From Actinomycetota bacterium (GTDB taxonomy: Bacteria > Actinomycetota > Humimicrobiia > Humimicrobiales > Humimicrobiaceae): a stretch of DNA of 10,316 nucleotides. Position 1 is the stretch's first letter; each line of letters begins with the position of its first letter. The DNA is taken from assembly GCA_003155275.1 (NCBI GenBank), contig PMCC01000161.1:15297-25612 (forward strand), read 5' to 3'. Below, one piece after another: positions 7,009 to 10,316 of the stretch. The notes below the pieces were generated by a model that saw only the letters and a program-made list of their open reading frames with translations, had not been told where the DNA came from and made no database searches. Both the position numbers and the translations under genes were made by a program.

Positions 7009-7930
7009 CATACGGGTCAGCCTTCTTTTGGGCAATGTCTATTATGACTTTATTAAATTCTTCTTTTGATGCAAAGCTTTTTCTGAAATAATCCACGAAA
7101 TAACTGTAAACCTCATCTTTAAGCTCCTGCCCTGCCCGCTGCTTCAAATACTTGTCCTTCTTAAACTCTAAAAAATATTCCCTGTGGCTGTTTATTTCCT
7201 GAATCAGCTCGTCAAATCCTTTTTGCTCCATGGCGCTTGTAAGTATTATTTTTTGCTGCCAAATTTGATGATTTGGCTGGCCGCCGGATAAATCATCCCG
7301 GTTACTTATAAGAGACTGCATGTTCTGTAAAAGTTCACCAGGATCTGTTTTATCTATTTTGTTTATTACAAATATATCTCCTATTTCAAGAACACCGGCT
7401 TTTATTGTCTGCACATAGTCACCCATCTCAGGAACCAGCACAAGCACTGTCGTATGGGCAAAGTTCATTATGCTTACTTCGGTCTGTCCGACACCAACTG
7501 TTTCAAGGATTATCACGTCTTTTCCCATTGCATCCAAAATATTTATAATTCGGGCAGCCGATCTTGAAAGGCCGCCATACCATCCCCTTGTTGCAATGCT
7601 TTTTATAAATACCTTGTTATCTGTAGAATGTTCAATCATCCTTACCCTGTCTCCGAGTATAGCGCCGTTTGTAAGAGGGCTTGATGGGTCAACTGCAACA
7701 ACTCCCACACTTTTGCCCTGTTCCCTGTAATGCTTGATAAGAAGGTTAACAATAGTGCTCTTTCCAGAGCCCGGAAGGCCTGTTATCCCAAGTATGTATG
7801 CTTTACCGGTATGAGGATACAAGTAGTGCATATCATCATAGACATCAGGCGATTCTTCCTCTACTTTTCGTATCAGCTCAGCAGCTGCCTTTATTTTGCC
7901 TTCAATTACTTCTTTTGCTAGTCTGCTCAT
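6959..7930 (-). CDS. meaB: MeaB-type G-protein chaperone of the B12-dependent mutase
   Basis: A P-loop GTPase of the MeaB/ArgK (MMAA) family. It gates adenosylcobalamin loading and protects or reactivates acyl-CoA mutases. From the ATG at 7930 it has 323 residues, the family norm. Motifs are Walker A GLPGSGKST (51-59), VDPSSPLTNGAILGDRVRM (80-98), ETVGVGQTE (143-151) and the guanine-specificity motif NKID (190-193). A longer open frame reaches 8008, but those 26 residues overlap pta out of frame. The ATG at 7930 overlaps the pta stop in an ATGA arrangement, which indicates translational coupling. Its presence next to the two mutase genes confirms that they encode a true B12 mutase rather than a B12-binding regulator. 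The C-terminus ends inside a stretch of short repeats. Confidence 0.95.
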   Translation of the reverse strand: MSRLAKEVIEGKIKAAAELIRKVEEESPDVYDDMHYLYPHTGKAYILGITGLPGSGKSTIVNLLIKHYREQGKSVGVVAVDPSSPLTNGAILGDRVRMIEHSTDNKVFIKSIATRGWYGGLSRSAARIINILDAMGKDVIILETVGVGQTEVSIMNFAHTTVLVLVPEMGDYVQTIKAGVLEIGDIFVINKIDKTDPGELLQNMQSLISNRDDLSGGQPNHQIWQQKIILTSAMEQKGFDELIQEINSHREYFLEFKKDKYLKQRAGQELKDEVYSYFVDYFRKSFASKEEFNKVIIDIAQKKADPYEQALKIIESLNIKTKY

Positions 7931-8973
7931 ATAAGCCCTGCATCCTCCATACCCTTTAACTGCATCAGAGTCATGGAAATCAGCGCTACAATATCTTCCA
8001 CCAGGCACCCCCTCGACAAATCATTAAACGGTTTCGCGGCACCCAGCACAACTGTTCCGCAGACTTCAGCCTTGGCAAGTCTTTGAATTATCTTATACCC
8101 TATATTTGCAGAATTTATTTCCGGAAATATTAGGACATTTGCTTTGCCTTTTACCGGACTGTCAGGGCATTTGATAGAGGCAACTTCAGGTACTATTGCC
8201 GCATCGAATTGAAGTTCCCCGTCAATTATCACATCAGGGTAAATCTTTTTGACTCTTTGCACCGCATTTCGTATTTTGTTAAATTCATCACTTTTTGCGC
8301 TTCCTTTTGTTGAATATGAAAGAAGAGCCACTACAGGCTCCTGGCTGAAAACCCCCTTTGCAGTTTCGTATCCGGACAAAGCCATATCAACAAGCTGATC
8401 TTCGGTTGGCTGCGGGATTATTGCAGGATCCGAAACAAGGAATTTGCCTTTTATTCCGAAATTACAGTCGGGAACTTCGACAAAAGCTGCCCCGCTTAAA
8501 GTTTTTTTGCCCCCCGATAAGCCTAATACGTTTATTACGGCTCTCATCAAATCAGCAGTTGAACTTATTGAGCCCCCGACCGCACAATCAACCTGGCTAT
8601 TTTTAAGCATAACAGAGGCCCAATAAGAAGGGTTGAGTACATTCTCATCCAGTTTTTCGTCTGTTATTTCTTTATTTCTTTTTTCAAATGATGATTTTAT
8701 TATGGATTTATAATCGTTTCTATCTTTTGAGGCAGCAGGGTCTATTATATAAAATCTGTCAGTGTTTTTAATTCCGGCTTCTTTTATTTTTTCTGCAATC
8801 CCTGTCTGGCTTCCGATTAGGTAAAAACTGCTGTTATTATAATCCTGAAAATAATCAAGCGCTTTTATAAGTCTTATGTCATTTCCATCGCTAAAGGCGA
8901 TTTTTCGTTTTATGTTTTTTGACCTGTCAACAAACTCCCTTATAAAAGTGCTTTCGGTTACATTTTTATTCAA
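7927..8973 (-). CDS. pta: Phosphate acetyltransferase (phosphotransacetylase)
   Basis: Interconverts an acyl-CoA plus phosphate with an acyl phosphate plus CoA. With acetyl-CoA this feeds acetate kinase and yields ATP; members also accept propionyl-CoA. The protein has 348 residues, near the usual 330 of the short single-domain Pta. Family motifs are AVGGSISSTADLMRA (131-145), SDPAIIPQPT (181-190), SYSTKGSAK (219-227), DGELQFDAA (251-259) and the active-site block KPFNDLSRGCLVEDI (314-328), with Ser320, Arg321 and Asp327 matching the catalytic Ser/Arg/Asp of characterised Pta. The start is a TTG at 8973 with a near-perfect AGGAGG seven bases before it. It begins 15 bases after the gntR stop and its own stop overlaps meaB by four bases, so the three genes form one transcript. 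Phosphotransbutyrylase is less likely, given the SRGCxVEDI block. No acetate kinase is in the window. Confidence 0.93.
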   Translation of the reverse strand: MNKNVTESTFIREFVDRSKNIKRKIAFSDGNDIRLIKALDYFQDYNNSSFYLIGSQTGIAEKIKEAGIKNTDRFYIIDPAASKDRNDYKSIIKSSFEKRNKEITDEKLDENVLNPSYWASVMLKNSQVDCAVGGSISSTADLMRAVINVLGLSGGKKTLSGAAFVEVPDCNFGIKGKFLVSDPAIIPQPTEDQLVDMALSGYETAKGVFSQEPVVALLSYSTKGSAKSDEFNKIRNAVQRVKKIYPDVIIDGELQFDAAIVPEVASIKCPDSPVKGKANVLIFPEINSANIGYKIIQRLAKAEVCGTVVLGAAKPFNDLSRGCLVEDIVALISMTLMQLKGMEDAGLI

Positions 8974-8980
8974 GTTATTA

Positions 8981-8986
8981 CCTCCT
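8981..8986 (-). promoter_or_regulatory. Strong ribosome binding site for the TTG start of pta
   Basis: AGGAGG on the minus strand lies immediately after the gntR stop codon (8989-8991) and seven bases before the TTG at 8971-8973. No in-frame ATG lies near the family N-terminus, so the TTG is taken as the start. Confidence 0.8.
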
Positions 8987-8988
8987 GA

Positions 8989-9741
8989 TTAATAGTCTTT
9001 TTCAAAAACAAATTTTCCGTTGGCAGGATTAAAAAATTCTTCAAAATACATTGTCCTTGGGCCGTTTGAATGCTCCACTGTCCAGAATGTCTGCAGATAA
9101 TGGACTATTTTTTTTGAACTGCCATCAAGGTTTAAAAGTGTGGCCGTTTCATCATCCGGAATCGCCGGTTCAAGCACCCTTTTTGAATGAGTAAGCTTTA
9201 TCTTTAATATTTTTGTAATAATATTAGTGAAAGAATTCCCGGTGAGCAGAGATTTTTTTATCTTGCCTGTTAAATCATACGGCAGATATGCTTTTGTTAC
9301 ATACAGAGGTGCGCCATACGCAAATATAATCCTTTTTACAAAGAGGATCTTCGCATCATTTTCAAGTTCAAGGATTTTTAATATTTTTTCATCAGGAATC
9401 ATGACTTTATTTTCAAGTATTTTATTTAAAGTCTTAATACCTTCATTTCTTAATTCATCAACAATACTTGATACTTTCTGGAGCGAGTGCGTTTCAATTT
9501 TTTTCCTGATAAAAGTGCCCTTGCCGCGTTCCCTTGCTATGTAGCCATTGATTTCCAGCTCTTTTAAGGCCTGTCTTACAGTGATTCTGCTGACACCATA
9601 CTTTTCACAAAGCTGTATCTCTCCAAACAGCCTGTCCCCTTCTGAAAGCATGTTTTTCTCAATGCTTTCAACGATATTTTCATAAAGCTGGTAGTAGTAA
9701 GGAACTTTTAAGTTTTTATTGATTTTAAGTTCGGCTATCAC
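8989..9741 (-). CDS. GntR-family transcriptional regulator, HutC subfamily (winged helix plus UTRA domain)
   Basis: A one-component regulator of 250 residues, typical for HutC-type proteins. The N-terminal winged helix begins at PYYYQLYENI (14-23), has the recognition helix SRITVRQALKEL (51-62) and the wing ARERGKGTFI (69-78). The C-terminal effector-binding UTRA domain covers about 85-245, with family features such as the YVTKAYLPYDL strand and YFEEFF near the end. It is the first gene of the pta-meaB-mutase cluster and probably represses it until a pathway metabolite binds. The only workable start is a GTG at 9741; an in-frame TAG lies five codons upstream, and no Shine-Dalgarno site precedes the GTG. 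This region is one copy of a degenerate direct duplication. The ligand cannot be named from sequence. Confidence 0.93.
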   Translation of the reverse strand: MIAELKINKNLKVPYYYQLYENIVESIEKNMLSEGDRLFGEIQLCEKYGVSRITVRQALKELEINGYIARERGKGTFIRKKIETHSLQKVSSIVDELRNEGIKTLNKILENKVMIPDEKILKILELENDAKILFVKRIIFAYGAPLYVTKAYLPYDLTGKIKKSLLTGNSFTNIITKILKIKLTHSKRVLEPAIPDDETATLLNLDGSSKKIVHYLQTFWTVEHSNGPRTMYFEEFFNPANGKFVFEKDY

Positions 9742-9772
9742 TGTTATAAAATTCTATCATTGTTATAAAATT
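9739..9772 (-). promoter_or_regulatory. Two tandem operator-like half repeats at the gntR start, with a second possible -10
   Basis: On the plus strand CACTGTTATAAAATT (9739-9753) recurs with one change as CATTGTTATAAAATT (9758-9772), 19 bases apart, about two helical turns. Both resemble the TGTTATGACA element at 9824-9833. On the minus strand TGATAGAAT (9751-9759) between them reads as an extended -10 with one mismatch. It would start transcription within a few bases of the GTG, which might explain the absent ribosome site. Confidence 0.35.
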
Positions 9773-9823
9773 TATAATAATAAGAAACCTTAAATTTCTA
9801 TTGATTATAAATTCGGCTATAGT

Positions 9824-9841
9824 TGTTATGACATTATAACA
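9824..9841 (-). promoter_or_regulatory. Candidate gntR-operon promoter with overlapping operator
   Basis: On the minus strand TGTTATAAT (9833-9841) is a perfect extended -10 (TGnTATAAT); no good -35 lies 17 bases upstream. Immediately downstream, TGTTATGACA (9824-9833) is near-palindromic (of the form TGTYATRACA) and overlaps the expected start point. GTTAT-N6-ATAAC (9825-9840) is a second symmetric reading. A GntR repressor bound here would block the promoter, giving autoregulation of the whole operon. The leader to the GTG would be about 85 nt. Confidence 0.45.
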
Positions 9842-9967
9842 TCTATTTTTAAAAAAACCATAGTTAAAATATTTTTTATGAAATACAAATTTTGGCATAA
9901 ATTCCAAGTTATGTACTTATTGGGCCTGCAAGCAAATTTTTTTAGGTGGGTTTGGAAAAAGAATTTT

Positions 9968-9996
9968 AAGTTTTTTAAAAATACTCTAAAAAACTT
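9968..9996. repeat. Perfect 10-bp inverted repeat with 9-base loop
   Basis: AAGTTTTTTA (9968-9977) and TAAAAAACTT (9987-9996) are exact reverse complements around AAAATACTC. The stem is nearly all A/T and lies midway between the two divergent promoters. It is too far from either gene end to be a terminator for a visible gene. It could be a regulator site, or a chance product of the base composition. Confidence 0.5.
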
Positions 9997-10092
9997 TCTG
10001 TTTCGAATTAAAGTCAAATCATCAAATTATTGGTAAACTTTCTTTTATTATTATTTTACTTCTAAATTTAACGGAAAAAATTGAAATAGCGG

Positions 10093-10098
10093 TATAAT
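10093..10098 (+). promoter_or_regulatory. -10 element for the rightmost gene
   Basis: A perfect TATAAT at 10093-10098. The -35 is poor (TTAACG at 10068-10073 with a 19-base spacer is the best seen). Transcription would begin near 10105, giving a leader of about 45 nt. The leader contains TTAGGCA twice (10105-10111 and 10124-10130), 19 bases apart, which could be a regulator site over the start point. Confidence 0.45.
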
Positions 10099-10148
10099 AT
10101 AGCCTTAGGCAATGCGAAAAAATTTAGGCACCATAAGGAAGGAATCGT

Positions 10149-10316
10149 TTGGAAATGATTGATAAAAAAGATATGGAAAAGTACTCGTCTTCAATAACCC
10201 TCTCAGACATGGAAATATTTATTTTCCCTGAACTTTTATACAGCCTGCTTTTGGCCAATATAATGTCCCCTGCAATATGGGCATGGAAAGATAACCCGTG
10301 GTTTAAAGATATTGAA
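10149..10316 (+). CDS. N-terminal fragment of an unrecognised protein; gene continues beyond the right edge
   Basis: An open frame of 56 codons running to the window end without a stop. The TTG at 10149 has AGGAAGG six bases upstream; the in-frame ATG two codons later (10155) would have a 12-base spacing, so TTG is slightly preferred, but either is possible. After a short charged start (MIDKKDMEKY) come SSSITLSDMEIFIFPELLYS and then a segment with three tryptophans (AIWAWKDNPWF). There is no clear membrane segment, although residues 24-42 are rather hydrophobic. I do not assign it to a family. It is transcribed away from gntR and has its own promoter and ribosome site, so it is a real gene start. 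Confidence 0.7.
   Translation, partial: MEMIDKKDMEKYSSSITLSDMEIFIFPELLYSLLLANIMSPAIWAWKDNPWFKDIE

Larger units (their letters stand above)
9702..9842. repeat. Degenerate direct duplication of the gntR 5' end and its upstream region (82-bp offset)
   Basis: Bases 9702-9760 match 9784-9842 without gaps at 45 of 59 positions by hand count, including the nine-base TTCGGCTAT at 9730-9738 and 9812-9820. The first copy encodes residues 1-13 of the GntR protein. On the minus strand the second copy reads IAEFIINRNLRF against IAELKINKNLKV, so it is a decayed copy of the coding start, without a GTG. Confidence 0.75.
9742..10148. other. Divergent intergenic region between gntR and the rightmost gene
   Basis: About 400 AT-rich bases with no supported gene; open frames of 60-63 codons on the minus strand are low-complexity (Phe, Asn, Lys, Ile). 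It holds the gntR promoter, the duplication, a perfect 10-bp inverted repeat at 9968-9996, and the plus-strand promoter near 10093. It is the control region for two divergent transcripts. Confidence 0.7.

Noticed and set aside
7931..8008. 26-residue extension of MeaB
   Set aside because: It is an out-of-frame reading of the pta 3' end; the ATGA overlap gives a natural start at 7930.
9725..10017. Small minus-strand open frames of 60-63 codons upstream of gntR
   Set aside because: Low-complexity Phe/Asn/Ile/Lys sequence in AT-rich DNA; one of them only looks conserved where it crosses the duplicated gntR start.
1..10316. CRISPR array, tRNA, rRNA, insertion sequence or prophage parts
   Set aside because: No regular repeat-spacer pattern, tRNA-like cloverleaf, transposase or terminal inverted repeats were seen on reading both strands.

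Overview
The window is AT-rich bacterial DNA with dense minus-strand coding, strong Shine-Dalgarno sites, and ATG, GTG and TTG starts. The content points to an anaerobic or fermentative, low-GC bacterium: an adenosylcobalamin-dependent acyl-CoA mutase with its G-protein chaperone, next to a phosphotransacetylase. The lineage cannot be fixed from this sequence; a clostridial, atribacterial or low-GC actinobacterial origin would all fit.

Layout, left to right. At 1-1426 (minus) lies the N-terminal part of a UvrD/PcrA-type SF1 helicase, cut by the window edge. It has its own good promoter (1595-1623) and a leader of about 160 nt. Then, all on the minus strand and best read from high to low coordinates, comes a probable operon: a GntR/HutC-type repressor (8989-9741), phosphotransacetylase (7927-8973, TTG start), MeaB G-protein chaperone (6959-7930, ATGA overlap with pta), mutase catalytic subunit (4987-6750), mutase B12-binding subunit (4511-4921), an M20 amidohydrolase (3234-4418) and a class I PLP aminotransferase (1845-3032). 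At the right edge, divergent from gntR, a plus-strand gene starts at about 10149 and runs off the window.

How the genes could work together: the two mutase subunits rearrange the carbon skeleton of an acyl-CoA, and MeaB loads and protects the cofactor. Pta turns an acyl-CoA (acetyl-CoA or propionyl-CoA are the obvious candidates) into an acyl phosphate for ATP formation. The amidohydrolase and aminotransferase could supply the carbon skeleton from an N-acylated amino compound. The GntR protein would switch the set on. The substrate is unknown.

The strongest oddity is the mutase. By motif alignment with methylmalonyl-CoA mutase, the substrate-contacting Tyr89 is Ile, the catalytic His244 is Asn and Ser285 is Ala, while the carboxylate-binding Arg207 is kept. 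This is probably not an ordinary methylmalonyl-CoA mutase. Secondary points are an 82-bp-offset degenerate duplication of the gntR promoter and 5' end, operator-like repeats in the same place, and short direct repeats between meaB and the mutase gene.
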